From assembly GCF_030248535.1 (NCBI RefSeq), contig NZ_JAHGAJ010000040.1:1-64000 (forward strand): a stretch of DNA of 64,000 nt. The letters run 5' to 3'. The stretch comes from Vibrio sp. D404a (GTDB taxonomy: Bacteria; Pseudomonadota; Gammaproteobacteria; Enterobacterales; Vibrionaceae). Both the position numbers and the translations under genes were made by a program. Position 1 is the stretch's first letter. Each line of letters begins with the position of its first letter. Below the pieces are notes generated by a model. That model had not been told where the DNA came from. It did not search any database and saw nothing but the letters and a program-made list of their open reading frames with translations. Positions 44,155-53,189 of the stretch are shown here, one piece after another.

Positions 44155-45132
44155 TTAGCCTACTTTCTTAATCATCGTCACCGGGTTGTAACCCTTCTCG
44201 CCTTTGCTGACTGGCTCGCTAGGGTTGTAATGACGCATAAGCACATTAAATTTGCCCGTACTGTTACCTTCCATCGTTGGGATATTGTTTGGTTGACCGT
44301 CACATCCAAAACGGAGAGTATAAGTGCCATCGCTGTTCATCACGGGTTCCATTTCACTCGAAATGTTAGCCTTATCGTTAAACATACGCCCATCAGCATT
44401 GTAAACCGTCGCTGACCAGAATGCCCCTGCCTTCGGGTCTTTGAAAGTCGTCTCGTAACATGCATTCGCATCGAAGTACTGACTGGTTTGATAGATGTTA
44501 TCTTCGACCATCGCGCCGCCCCAACCACCAGCTGCACCCACATAATTCATGTAATCAGTTTGACCACTTTCTTTGTTACCAAATGCTTTTGATTGATCAT
44601 AGCCGTCACTGAAATCGATGTTGCCAGCTCTATCCATGGCCTTAAAAGACGCCATATCCCACTCTTTTAAAACAAACGGCTTATCGCTGCTGGTCTCTAT
44701 CTTCAGGTTACGACGCGCATCATCTTCAAGAGCACGAACAATAACAAATGCATGGTCGGTTTTTGCGCTGATTTTATGACGACCTGAACCGTAGATCATT
44801 GATTGTGTTTCGTGGTTTTCATCAACAATTTGTAGTGACACATATTGGTCGGTTTCTGGAACTGTCACGTAGACATCATCATTCGACATATCGATGACAG
44901 AAACAGAATAGAAAGTGTCTCGATTCATTCGTACAACGAACTGCTCTTCAGGAACACTGCTCGGTACTGGCATCTCAAAAAATGTGTTGATACCACCCGC
45001 TTTTTCTACCACAGCGCCGAGGCGCATATTCGTGTATGCCTGAGCAAAATTATCTTCCGTGACAATAGTTGGCGCTGCAATAACGCTGGTTGAGAATAAA
45101 GCGACAGCAGTAAGGGGAAATAGTGTTTTCAT
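44155..45132 (-). CDS. Secreted DUF1254/DUF1214-family protein
   Basis: The 325-residue exported protein has a signal peptide ending STSVIAA (about residue 19). The N-terminal region VVRMNRDTFYSVSVIDMSNDDVYVTVPE is DUF1254-like. The C-terminal region FWSATVYNADGRMFND, YTLRFG and FNVLMRHYNPSEP is the DUF1214 signature. The family is widespread and uncharacterised biochemically. It is divergent from a LysR gene, and together they are flanked by two nearly identical hairpins, so this looks like a self-contained regulator-plus-target pair. Confidence 0.85.
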   Translation of the reverse strand: MKTLFPLTAVALFSTSVIAAPTIVTEDNFAQAYTNMRLGAVVEKAGGINTFFEMPVPSSVPEEQFVVRMNRDTFYSVSVIDMSNDDVYVTVPETDQYVSLQIVDENHETQSMIYGSGRHKISAKTDHAFVIVRALEDDARRNLKIETSSDKPFVLKEWDMASFKAMDRAGNIDFSDGYDQSKAFGNKESGQTDYMNYVGAAGGWGGAMVEDNIYQTSQYFDANACYETTFKDPKAGAFWSATVYNADGRMFNDKANISSEMEPVMNSDGTYTLRFGCDGQPNNIPTMEGNSTGKFNVLMRHYNPSEPVSKGEKGYNPVTMIKKVG

Positions 45133-45210
45133 AGTAGCGACCTTTATATTTCAAAGTGAATGTCATTTGGAAGAGTATTGTTTGCTCCGCCGACAGTGAT
45201 CACTTTATAC

Positions 45211-45223
45211 TTCCAAAATGGAA
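45211..45223. promoter_or_regulatory. Candidate LysR operator between DUF1254/DUF1214 gene and its regulator
   Basis: TTCCAAAATGGAA is a perfect inverted repeat (arms TTCCA/TGGAA around AAA), 26 bp before the GTG start of the LysR gene and 79 bp before the divergent start. It is the only strong dyad in the spacer and is well placed for autoregulation. Confidence 0.45.
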
Positions 45224-45248
45224 AGCGTGGAAAATAGGACTTGCCAAA

Positions 45249-46130
45249 GTGGAAAGTATAGATTTGAACTTACTTCGTACCTTTGTATTGCTGTGTCAGT
45301 CGAATAGCCTAAAAAGGGCTGGGATAAAGTTGGGGATCTCCGAGAGCGCTGTCAGCAAGCAAATGACCAAGCTAAGAGAGCAATTGGGACAACCACTTTT
45401 CGAGCGCACCACGGAAGGGTTGAGGCCAACGCACTACAGCAAATCTATTTTGCCCAAGATTGAGCAAGCCTTATCCTTAATGCACTCCGCTACCTCACCA
45501 GTAACATTCGATCCTGCTACCTATGAAGGGCCAATCACCCTCGCTTTCTTCGCTTCCACACTCGAATTTTCAGGTCTTAGTTTATTTAAGGAACTTTCGA
45601 AAACATTCCCCAAAGCACAAATAGAGCTCAAGACTTGGACATCAGATACAGAGCAAAAATTAGAAGAGGGTGATATCACCTTGGGTGTGCACTTTCTAAA
45701 CGAAGACCGCAGTACCAATATCTTCCAGAAACGCATCATGGCCGACCAACTGGTGGTCGCCGTGTCAAAATCATTGGGGCCACTAACATGGGAAGAGGCG
45801 TTGCAGTTGCCTTTTATCAAGATTCGAAGTCAAGGTTGGAATGAAGACCGCTACCGATATTTAGAAATGTTGAGAAGCCGTGGTATTAACCCCAATATCA
45901 GTATCACAGTGGACAATTTTTCCGTTGCGAGGCAAATTCTCGAGCAAGGAGAGCACACCTGCGTGTTAAGCGACAGTTGGAAGGACGCTTCGCTTAATAC
46001 AATAGAGCCACCCAAAGAGCTTAGGATTGATTTAAACCTTGTCTCCTGCATGCGTCTTGTTGATCGTCAAAGTCCTCTTAATCTTGCGGTTCATGACGTG
46101 GTTAAGAGAGTTATGCTTCAATCTCGATAG
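45249..46130 (+). CDS. LysR-type regulator
   Basis: The protein is 293 residues from the GTG at 45249, ten bases after AGGA. The frame is open upstream, but the LysR domain begins VESIDLNLLRTFVLLCQSNSLKRAG, so the longer form would add an atypical tail. The recognition helix is ISESAVSKQMTKLREQLGQPLFERT. The effector domain follows but is rather divergent. It is divergent from the DUF1254/DUF1214 gene, the likely target, and is followed by a strong terminator. Confidence 0.85.
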   Translation: MESIDLNLLRTFVLLCQSNSLKRAGIKLGISESAVSKQMTKLREQLGQPLFERTTEGLRPTHYSKSILPKIEQALSLMHSATSPVTFDPATYEGPITLAFFASTLEFSGLSLFKELSKTFPKAQIELKTWTSDTEQKLEEGDITLGVHFLNEDRSTNIFQKRIMADQLVVAVSKSLGPLTWEEALQLPFIKIRSQGWNEDRYRYLEMLRSRGINPNISITVDNFSVARQILEQGEHTCVLSDSWKDASLNTIEPPKELRIDLNLVSCMRLVDRQSPLNLAVHDVVKRVMLQSR

Positions 46131-46194
46131 GCTTTAATCTAGATAGTTAGCGCCCCTAAACGAGTTAAAAGGCTCGTTATCGCTTCATGCAAAC

Positions 46195-46224
46195 AAAAAT
46201 AGCCGCTAATCAGCGGCTATTTTT
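46195..46224. terminator. Bidirectional terminator between LysR and 3-hydroxyisobutyrate dehydrogenase-family genes
   Basis: A 13-bp perfect stem AAAAATAGCCGCT (46195-46207) with AGCGGCTATTTTT (46212-46224) and a 4-base loop. A- and T-rich arms serve both directions between two convergent genes. Confidence 0.88.
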
Positions 46225-46243
46225 AGTTATCTAAACGAATTTT

Positions 46244-47119
46244 CTATTTCTTCGATTCTTCAACCACGGCTTTCATTAATACCGAGGTATCCATGCGGCC
46301 TTCGCCTTGTGCTGACAGTGCTTTGTACGCGTTGTTGGTCTTTTCCGTCAAAGGGAGTTTCACGCCTTGGCGCTCCGCTTCATCTAAGCAGAAACCTAAG
46401 TCTTTGATCATCCAATCGATTGCGAAGCCGAAATCAAATTTGTTTTCCGACATCGTCACCGCGCGGTTCTCCATCTGCCATGAGCCAGCAGCGCCGTTTT
46501 TAAGGCAATCAACCAGAGTCTGAATATCCAAACCTGATTTCTCAGCCAGCACCAAGCCCTCAGACAAGCCGTTCAATACACCTGCGATACAGATCTGGTT
46601 AACCATTTTCGCACGTTGACCTTGGCCTACTTTACCCATAAGAACTGACGACTTACCGTAAGCCTCGAACACAGGTTGAAGGTCGTTGAATAGCTCTTGC
46701 TCACCACCACACATGATGGTTAGCACGCCATTTTCTGCGCCCGCTTGACCGCCTGAAACTGGCGCATCCATAAAGCGAACGCCAACTTTGCTAGCAGCTA
46801 CTTCAAGCTCTTCCGATAGCAGTGCAGACGTCGTAGTATGGTCGACAAGAATCGCATTTGGCTTCATTGCCGCCAGTGCGCCTGTTTCGCTGGTCGTCAT
46901 ACTGCGTACGTCATCATCGTTGCCGACACACACAAGAACAACATCCGCCTCAGCCACACACTCCGATACACTCTCAGCGGCTTTGCCTTGGTATTTATCA
47001 GCCCAATCTAGTGCTTTGCTGTGAGTACGGTTAAATACCGTCACCTCGAAACCGGCTTTAACTAGGTGGCCTGCCATTGGGAAACCCATAACACCCAGTC
47101 CGATAAAACTTACTTTCAT
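46244..47119 (-). CDS. 3-hydroxyisobutyrate dehydrogenase-family oxidoreductase
   Basis: The 291-residue beta-hydroxyacid dehydrogenase has the Rossmann motif FIGLGVMGFPMAGHL at the N-terminus, the substrate segment FMDAPVSGGQAGAENG, and the catalytic lysine in GQGQRAKMVNQICIAG. The ATG at 47119 follows AAGGAG at perfect spacing; an upstream start would add 19 residues. Family members reduce tartronate, succinate or glyoxylate semialdehydes. The exact substrate is unclear, though DAPVSGG with KMVNQI resembles GarR/GlxR types. It follows a LysR gene by 13 nt. Confidence 0.88.
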   Translation of the reverse strand: MKVSFIGLGVMGFPMAGHLVKAGFEVTVFNRTHSKALDWADKYQGKAAESVSECVAEADVVLVCVGNDDDVRSMTTSETGALAAMKPNAILVDHTTTSALLSEELEVAASKVGVRFMDAPVSGGQAGAENGVLTIMCGGEQELFNDLQPVFEAYGKSSVLMGKVGQGQRAKMVNQICIAGVLNGLSEGLVLAEKSGLDIQTLVDCLKNGAAGSWQMENRAVTMSENKFDFGFAIDWMIKDLGFCLDEAERQGVKLPLTEKTNNAYKALSAQGEGRMDTSVLMKAVVEESKK

Positions 47120-47132
47120 TTGTTGCTCCTTT

Positions 47133-48035
47133 TTATAAGACGGCCTCGTCGTGATGGAAAGATCGAATGCTCTCAATCAATGCATCAATCAGTAGCGTCA
47201 ACGCCTTAGGCTGATATTTTCTCTCTTTGTACACTAAATACGCCTGACGGTCACCTCGGTGATACTCAGGTAGCAGCTGAATGAGATCCATATTGGGTGA
47301 GATATGACGAAAAGGCAGTGAAGCCACACCTAAACCGTTTTCCACCGCTTCAGCGACTCGGTGAATATCATTGACCACAAACTTAGGTTGAATGGTAATG
47401 TTCTGATCTAACTTATCGTCTTTATAAAGTGGGATATCTGTTACATGATCGACACTAACCCAGTCCTGCTGTGCTAACTGCTCTGGTGTGGTAATTGCGC
47501 CTCTTCGTTGCAAGTATTTATCACTAGTAAAGAAACCATGTTTAGCCTTAAACAGAGGGCGCGCAATCATCCCTTCAAGGTTTGAGATGTTAAACGTCAC
47601 CAACAGATCCCGATCGGTTTCTGGGACTAAATGCTGCTGACTTAACACCAGATCGAGCTGTACCTTAGGGTACTGAATCAGAAAGCTCTCGATAGTGTTA
47701 CTCAGAAAGCTGCCATAAAAGTTGTGCGGGACAGTCAGCTTAATTTTGCCTTGAATAACATCTTTGCCTTTGACCAAATCCAAAAAGCCCGCCTGCAGCG
47801 ATTCCATACCACTACTGAGCGACTGGAATGCGGCTTCGCCGTCTTTCGTCGCCACCAACTCACGTCCTTTTTTCTCAAGCAGGCGAATACCAAGGCGCTC
47901 TTCTAGCGCGGACAAACGGCGAGACATAGTCGAAACAGGAAGTTGTAGCGAACGTGAAGCTGATAGCAAAGAGCCCTTCTCCACCACAGCACAAAATAAA
48001 AACAGATCATCAATGTTTCCATATATGGAATTCAT
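47133..48035 (-). CDS. LysR-type regulator cotranscribed with the dehydrogenase
   Basis: The 300-residue CrgA-like LysR protein has NIDDLFLFCAVVEKGSLLSASRSLQLPVSTMSRRLSALEERLG as its DNA-binding domain. The effector part ends with RKYQPKALTLLIDALIESI. It lies 13 nt upstream of the 3-hydroxyisobutyrate-dehydrogenase-family gene on the same strand, so it probably controls that gene together with itself. It is divergent from the small DUF2798 gene. Confidence 0.88.
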   Translation of the reverse strand: MNSIYGNIDDLFLFCAVVEKGSLLSASRSLQLPVSTMSRRLSALEERLGIRLLEKKGRELVATKDGEAAFQSLSSGMESLQAGFLDLVKGKDVIQGKIKLTVPHNFYGSFLSNTIESFLIQYPKVQLDLVLSQQHLVPETDRDLLVTFNISNLEGMIARPLFKAKHGFFTSDKYLQRRGAITTPEQLAQQDWVSVDHVTDIPLYKDDKLDQNITIQPKFVVNDIHRVAEAVENGLGVASLPFRHISPNMDLIQLLPEYHRGDRQAYLVYKERKYQPKALTLLIDALIESIRSFHHDEAVL

Positions 48036-48117
48036 GGTTCTTTATATGCCTATTTTTCTCATTAGTGGATATGAGTAACATTAACTCAACGAACAGGAAA
48101 AATCATTAGGAGCAGAG

Positions 48118-48375
48118 ATGAATAAGAAACTTCACTATGTCACTGCAGTACTTTCATCATTGATCATGGCACTGCTGATGTCGGGGATAATTTCAGGCAC
48201 CAAGATGGGCTTCAGCCACGATTGGCCACCAGTTTGGTTCAACAGCTTTTTGGTTGCGTGGCCATGTGCATTGACCTTAAGCCTGACGCTGTTACCGCAA
48301 GTAAAAAAGTTAGCAGAATGGATATGCAAACCAAGAGGCTCGCAACAATCTCAAATGGAGCTTTGCGATGACTAG
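48118..48375 (+). CDS. DUF2798-family small membrane protein
   Basis: The 85-residue protein has two hydrophobic helices (YVTAVLSSLIMALLMSGIIS and WFNSFLVAWPCALTLSLTLL) and the conserved WPPVWFNSFLVAWPCA core of DUF2798. Function unknown. AGGAGCAGAG precedes the ATG. It is divergent from the LysR gene across about 80 bp, so it may be a second target of that regulator. Confidence 0.8.
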   Translation: MNKKLHYVTAVLSSLIMALLMSGIISGTKMGFSHDWPPVWFNSFLVAWPCALTLSLTLLPQVKKLAEWICKPRGSQQSQMELCDD

Positions 48376-48487
48376 AGCGGCGATAGAAGATTTTGTGATG
48401 AATGGGTTTTTGTCATGATTAAAGTCCAAAAGCAGCGATTTTTTCATCGTTCCGGCGGAACAATGATCAAGGTAAATAGCAGGCATA

Positions 48488-48516
48488 AAAAAACCGAGCA
48501 CTGGGCTCGGTTTTTT
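48488..48516 (-). terminator. Terminator after the YeeN-type yebC gene
   Basis: AAACCGAGC (48491-48499) pairs with GCTCGGTTT (48505-48513). A run of A on the plus strand gives T residues on the minus strand after the hairpin, and T residues also follow on the plus strand. Confidence 0.8.
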
Positions 48517-48539
48517 ATTAACTGTTGTAACTGTAAAAA

Positions 48540-49256
48540 TTACAGCTCAGCGTTGTGGTAAACCTGTTGTACGTCATCACAGTCATCTAGAAGATCTAGG
48601 AACTTCTGGAATTTCACTGCATCATCACCCGCTACAGGCGTGTGAGTTTGAGGTACGAACGTGATCTCTTCAACGTCTAGTGTTAGATCTGGGAAAGCAG
48701 CTGTTAGTGCAGTCTTAGTCTTGAAGAACTCTGTTGTTGGAGCGAATACAGTGATTACGCCGTCTTCTAGCTCAACGTCAGTTACGTCTACGTCTTCCAT
48801 CATTAGCGTTTCTAGGATGATCTCGTCATCTTCGCCTTTGAATTGGAATACCGCTTGGTGAGCGAACATGTGAGAAACAGAACCTTCAACACCGATTTTC
48901 GCACCAGTCTTAACGAAACATTGGCGAACGTCTTGGAAAGTACGGTTACCGTTATCTGTTAGACAGTCAACGATTACGCTTGTGCCGCCAGGGCCGAAAC
49001 CTTCATAACGAGCTGGTACGTAGTCTTCACCACCACCGCCGTTTGCTTTATCGATCGCTTTGTCGATAACGTGTGCAGGTACTTGGTCTTTTTTCGCTTT
49101 AGCAATCAGGTGCTTAAGCGATAGGTTCATATCTGGATCTGAACCGCCATTCTTCGCACACATGTAAATTTCTTTACCGTACTTGGAATAAACTTTAATT
49201 TTTGCGCCTGCTGTTTTCGCCATAGAGGCTTTACGCACTTCAAAACTTCTTCCCAT
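48540..49256 (-). CDS. YebC/PmpR-family protein of the YeeN subgroup
   Basis: The 238-residue protein has the same length as E. coli YeeN. Features are [70 protein letters not shown] and the terminal [12 protein letters not shown]. YebC proteins were described as transcription regulators, and recent work assigns YebC-type proteins to relief of ribosome stalling at proline stretches. The N-terminal [16 protein letters not shown] differs from housekeeping YebC (GHSKWANIKH), marking it as the paralogue. Confidence 0.9.
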   Translation of the reverse strand: MGRSFEVRKASMAKTAGAKIKVYSKYGKEIYMCAKNGGSDPDMNLSLKHLIAKAKKDQVPAHVIDKAIDKANGGGGEDYVPARYEGFGPGGTSVIVDCLTDNGNRTFQDVRQCFVKTGAKIGVEGSVSHMFAHQAVFQFKGEDDEIILETLMMEDVDVTDVELEDGVITVFAPTTEFFKTKTALTAAFPDLTLDVEEITFVPQTHTPVAGDDAVKFQKFLDLLDDCDDVQQVYHNAEL

Positions 49257-49353
49257 CGGGATCTTCTCTCTGATTCAATTAACGGGGCAAATTCTAGCAA
49301 AAAACCGCATCATTTCAATTCTGCGGCATTGCTGGGGTAAGCGTGGTCTGCAA

Positions 49354-49563
49354 TTATGCGACACCCATTACCTGTTTGTATTTCTCTACAGACTGATCAA
49401 ACCAAGCTTTCTCTTGCGGGTCGGTGAGCTTCATTGCTTCTTCAACAATGGCTTCAGGGCCACATTTTGCCTGCTTCAATTGCCATACGAGGAATGAAGC
49501 CTGCTTATCCAGCTCGATCTTATTTTTCTCACCGGGTGGAAGGAGTGAAAGGTTGATAGACAT
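49354..49563 (-). CDS. DUF3283-family small protein
   Basis: The 69-residue soluble helical protein MSINLSLLPPGEKNKIELDK... contains LVWQLKQAKCGPEAIVEEAMKL, which fits a short family of vibrios annotated DUF3283. Function unknown. It is monocistronic, and the 202-bp spacer to phhB (49564-49765) holds only a weak GAGGCTC/GAGCCCC hairpin near 49656-49673. Confidence 0.65.
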   Translation of the reverse strand: MSINLSLLPPGEKNKIELDKQASFLVWQLKQAKCGPEAIVEEAMKLTDPQEKAWFDQSVEKYKQVMGVA

Positions 49564-49765
49564 TTTCAGCCTCAGTCTGTAGTAAACTTGGCCGAGAAAT
49601 ATAGCATATAGGGCTCTAGTAAAACCAATATTATAAGAATAATTCAGTAAGAAAGAGGCTCACACAGAGCCCCTAGCTTGCCTATTTAAGCGATGATGGC
49701 ACTCTCATCACAAATAAATCACAAATCCCCTAAATGCTTGACGCAACTCGTCAACAATATCGTTG

Positions 49766-50104
49766 TTAGACATCCGGTCTGAACTCATCGCATTTGGCCG
49801 CACAGATAAAATCGTTGTTATGGAGCCCCTTAATGGAGTGACTCCACCATGTCACGGTTACTTTGCCCCACTCCAATAATATCGAGGGGTGATGAAACTC
49901 CTCTTCCGCCAATTCTGCGACTTGATTGCTGAATGCCCACGCCATTTTGAAATTCTTGAAACGGTACGTTTTTTCCAATTGAGGGATATCGTCTCTCACG
50001 ATGATTTCCCAGTCTGACAGTTCTAACAACAAGGTTTGTTGTTGCTCAGGTGTCAATGCCACCGCATCACTGGTACAAGCTTCGCATTTTAATTCATTCA
50101 ACAT
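49766..50104 (-). CDS. phhB: Pterin-4a-carbinolamine dehydratase
   Basis: The 112-residue enzyme recycles the 4a-hydroxytetrahydrobiopterin made by phenylalanine hydroxylase. The family motif is [22 protein letters not shown], preceded by [12 protein letters not shown]. The true start is the ATG at 50104, after AAGGAAACCACAC. The gene overlaps the end of phhA by 11 bases, so hydroxylase and recycling enzyme are translated together. Confidence 0.95.
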   Translation of the reverse strand: MLNELKCEACTSDAVALTPEQQQTLLLELSDWEIIVRDDIPQLEKTYRFKNFKMAWAFSNQVAELAEEEFHHPSILLEWGKVTVTWWSHSIKGLHNNDFICAAKCDEFRPDV

Positions 50105-50888
50105 GTGTGGTTTCCTTGGGTTCAAAAAGTGGGGGAAGTAATCCCGCTTCCATTGCGAGATCAGCTTGTTGTAACAGATTTTCCTGACTGATTTTGAAGA
50201 GTTCAGACAACTCATCGAGCACGAAATATTTGGGCTGCATGATGTCGATGCGATAAGGCGTTCTGAGCACCGTCTGGAGATAGAAACGCTCACGAACGGC
50301 AAGATCTCCTTCCAATGCGTAAAGGGTCTCCGCTGGCGAAGAAAGAATACCGCCGCCATAAATTTTCAGTTTCTGCCCCTCTTGCACTAAACCGAACTCA
50401 ACCGTAAACCAATATAGACGGGCAAGATAGGCGCGTTGTTTCGATGTTGCCGCTTGGCCTAACTTTCCATAGTGCTCTGTAAATGCCGCAAAATCCGCAT
50501 TAGTCAGCATTGCACAATGTCCAAAAATTTCATGGAAAAAATCAGGCTCTTGTAGATAGTCGAACTCGTCTCGCGTTCTTAAAAAAGTCGCCACTGGAAA
50601 TCGTTTGTTGGCGAGCAGATCAAAGAAGCGATCAAAATCGATCAGCGCTGGAACCGGTTCAACCTGCCAACCCGTTGTTTCCATGAGGACTCTGTTTATC
50701 TCGGGGAGTTGAGGAACTCTGTCTAATGGCAAATCAAGCAGAGTCAATCCGTGCAAATACGCATCACAGGCACGGTCACTAATGACGTCCAGTTGCCTTT
50801 TCACTAAGTCGTGCCAAATTGCGTCTTCTTCGAGGCTCCACTCAACCCATCCCTCTTGGCTCACGGGCTTAGAATGATATTGAGTCAT
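50094..50888 (-). CDS. phhA: Phenylalanine 4-monooxygenase
   Basis: The 264-residue iron- and pterin-dependent enzyme converts phenylalanine to tyrosine. The iron ligands H119 and H124 (FHEIFGH) and E164 (FTVEFGL) are all present, as is the substrate segment [15 protein letters not shown]. Length is that of the bacterial monomeric form without a regulatory domain. It is the first gene of the phhAB unit. The upstream spacer, shared with the divergent aacS gene, contains a near-consensus TyrR box. Confidence 0.97.
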   Translation of the reverse strand: MTQYHSKPVSQEGWVEWSLEEDAIWHDLVKRQLDVISDRACDAYLHGLTLLDLPLDRVPQLPEINRVLMETTGWQVEPVPALIDFDRFFDLLANKRFPVATFLRTRDEFDYLQEPDFFHEIFGHCAMLTNADFAAFTEHYGKLGQAATSKQRAYLARLYWFTVEFGLVQEGQKLKIYGGGILSSPAETLYALEGDLAVRERFYLQTVLRTPYRIDIMQPKYFVLDELSELFKISQENLLQQADLAMEAGLLPPLFEPKETTHVE

Positions 50889-50976
50889 TACACACCTCCT
50901 TTTGCATGTCTCATTTTAAGCCTATCTCTCCTCCTCATAAGCGCCAATTTGCGTGACTTTTCAGAATCGCCATTCG

Positions 50977-50994
50977 TGTAACATTTTTTTTACA
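50977..50994. promoter_or_regulatory. TyrR box between phhA and aacS
   Basis: TGTAAC-N6-TTTACA matches the TyrR consensus TGTAAA-N6-TTTACA at 11 of 12 positions. A weaker box TGTAAA-N6-ATACCA follows at 51034-51051, the strong-plus-weak pairing usual for TyrR. It lies 89 bp before phhA and 94 bp before aacS, so it can control both. Confidence 0.72.
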
Positions 50995-51087
50995 CAATTC
51001 CTTCAACCCTTTATTTTGCTGATCTTTTGACTTTGTAAAACCTAAATACCAGACTGAAATCGTTAACTTTTTGTTAAAGGTAAAGGA

Positions 51088-53073
51088 ATGCAAGATAGCA
51101 ATAAGTCCGTTTGGCAGCCAGGAGAGCAACGCATCGCCGGTGCCAACCTAACCCGATTTATCGACAGCCTTAATCTGTCTCAATTAAACCGAGATACCGC
51201 CATAAAAAACTACGCCGAACTCCATCAATGGTCTGTGGATCAGCCGGAACTTTTTTGGCAAAACGTGTGGCAGTTTTGTGGCGTGGTCGGGACACAAGGG
51301 GACGAGATAAAAACGCAAGGTGAGAGCCGCTGGCAGCAGCCTAAATCGAATCGCGATGAGGTGTGGTTCCCGAAAGCTCAGATTAACTACGCCGAGAACT
51401 TACTGCGCTTGGCGCAAACCATGCCTGAAGAGCGTGCAATCTGGTTTGAGAATGAGCGTGGCGAGCAGCAGAGTTATACATGGAAAGCCCTGTGTGAAAC
51501 TGTCTCTAGCATTCAACAATGGCTTGTCGATAGCGGTGTGGGGCAAGGTGATGTGGTTGCTGCGTATACTCCGTACCTGCCGCAAACCGTGATAGCCATG
51601 TTAGCGGCCACCAGCTTGGGAGCAATTTGGACATCAACCTCGCCTGATTTTGGTGTCGAGAGTGTGATCGAACGATTTGGGCAAGTGAAACCCAAAGTGC
51701 TATTCACCTGCGATGGCTACACCTTCAACGGCAAAACATTCGATATGACGAACAAGAACAGCGCCATCATTGAGCACCTCAGTGAGCTAAAACAGGTGTG
51801 TCAGATCGGCTATTTAAAAAAGAATGATTTTGAGCATGATGTGTCGCTGCAAAGCTGGCACAACATCATCAATCATTACCAGCCACAGCCAGTTCGATTT
51901 GTGCGTATCGGCTTCAATGATCCGCTGTTTGTGCTCTACTCTTCTGGAACCACAGGCAAGCCAAAGTGCATAGTGCATTCTGTTGGTGGCACCATCATCA
52001 ATCACCTAAAAGAGCATCAACTGCATAGCGATGTTAAGCAGAACGATCGCGTTTTCTACTACACCACCTGTGGTTGGATGATGTGGAACTGGCACGTCTC
52101 TGCGCTTGCCAGCGGCGCTTGTTTGGTGATCTTTGATGGTAGCCCTGTTTACCCGCAAACTGATGTACTGTGGGACTTGGCACAACGCACCGATGTGTCG
52201 CTGTTTGGTACCTCAGCCAAGTATCTAGAGGCGATTGAGAAGGCCGACCTCTCGCCTATCGACAGCCATTCTCTTTCCCATTTAAGAACATTGTGCTCAA
52301 CAGGCTCTGTGCTTTACCCAGAGCAGTTTGATTACGTTTATAAACACATCAAACAAGATCTACATTTGGCGTCTATTTCTGGCGGCACCGATATCTGTGG
52401 CTGTTTTGTGTTAGGGAACCCGATCTCGCCAGTGTATCGCGGAGAGTGTCAGCAGGCAGGGCTTGGCGTCGACATCAAGGTGTTCAATTCGTCAGGTCAC
52501 AAGGTCAATCACGAACGTGGTGAACTGGTGTGTACAAATTCCCTCCCAAATTTCCCTGTGGGTTTCTGGAATGACACCGGAGAGCGCTATCACAGCACTT
52601 ATTGGGATAGGTTCGAAAATGTATGGCATCACGGTGATGAAGTCGCGCAGAGCGTGCATGGCGGTTATCTGTTCTACGGGCGAGGTGACACTACACTCAA
52701 CCCCGGCGGCGTGCGGATTGGTACTGCCGAGATCTACCAGCAAGTAAACACCATTGACGGCATCATTGATTCCATCGCAGTCGGTAAAGATGTCGACCGC
52801 AATGAGCAGATTTGGCTGTTCGTTCAGTTGCAGCAAGGTGCGGTTCTAAATGAGACGTTACTGGCAGCCATCAAGGATAAGCTCAAGTCATCTTGCTCAC
52901 CAAGGCATGTGCCAAGCCAAATTTTTGCTATCAGCGACGTGCCAAAAACACGCTCAGGAAAACTGGTGGAGTTGGCGGTGAAACAGGTGGTAAATGGCAA
53001 ATCCGTTGAGAACATCGGTGCGATAGCCAATGCAGATGTGCTCCATGAGATCAAGCGTGTGATTTCGCTGTAG
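51088..53073 (+). CDS. aacS: Acetoacetyl-CoA synthetase
   Basis: The 661-residue acyl-activating enzyme uses ATP to make acetoacetyl-CoA from acetoacetate, the ketone product of tyrosine breakdown, so that it can enter central metabolism. The AMP-binding motif is VLYSSGTTGKPK near 290-301. Others are TTCGWMMWN, GGTDICGCF, YGRGDTTLNPGGVRIGTAEIY and the terminal KTRSGKLVE with the acylation-target lysine. Length is normal. It is divergent from phhA, sharing the TyrR-boxed region, and convergent with maiA. Confidence 0.96.
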   Translation: MQDSNKSVWQPGEQRIAGANLTRFIDSLNLSQLNRDTAIKNYAELHQWSVDQPELFWQNVWQFCGVVGTQGDEIKTQGESRWQQPKSNRDEVWFPKAQINYAENLLRLAQTMPEERAIWFENERGEQQSYTWKALCETVSSIQQWLVDSGVGQGDVVAAYTPYLPQTVIAMLAATSLGAIWTSTSPDFGVESVIERFGQVKPKVLFTCDGYTFNGKTFDMTNKNSAIIEHLSELKQVCQIGYLKKNDFEHDVSLQSWHNIINHYQPQPVRFVRIGFNDPLFVLYSSGTTGKPKCIVHSVGGTIINHLKEHQLHSDVKQNDRVFYYTTCGWMMWNWHVSALASGACLVIFDGSPVYPQTDVLWDLAQRTDVSLFGTSAKYLEAIEKADLSPIDSHSLSHLRTLCSTGSVLYPEQFDYVYKHIKQDLHLASISGGTDICGCFVLGNPISPVYRGECQQAGLGVDIKVFNSSGHKVNHERGELVCTNSLPNFPVGFWNDTGERYHSTYWDRFENVWHHGDEVAQSVHGGYLFYGRGDTTLNPGGVRIGTAEIYQQVNTIDGIIDSIAVGKDVDRNEQIWLFVQLQQGAVLNETLLAAIKDKLKSSCSPRHVPSQIFAISDVPKTRSGKLVELAVKQVVNGKSVENIGAIANADVLHEIKRVISL

Positions 53074-53120
53074 CACTCTTATCTCACAAGCTCTCAATTA
53101 GAAGAGGGTAACTTCCAACG

Positions 53121-53157
53121 AAAAGCCCTCTACGATATTCATTCGTGGAGGGCTTTT
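53121..53157. terminator. Bidirectional terminator between aacS and maiA
   Basis: AAAAGCCCTCTACGA (53121-53135) pairs with the TCGTGGAGGGCTTTT arm (53143-53157), with one wobble pair and a 7-base loop. Flanking A- and T-rich sequence serves both convergent units. Confidence 0.85.
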
Positions 53158-53189
53158 TGATCTTAGCAACCGTTAGATCTTAACCTGAA

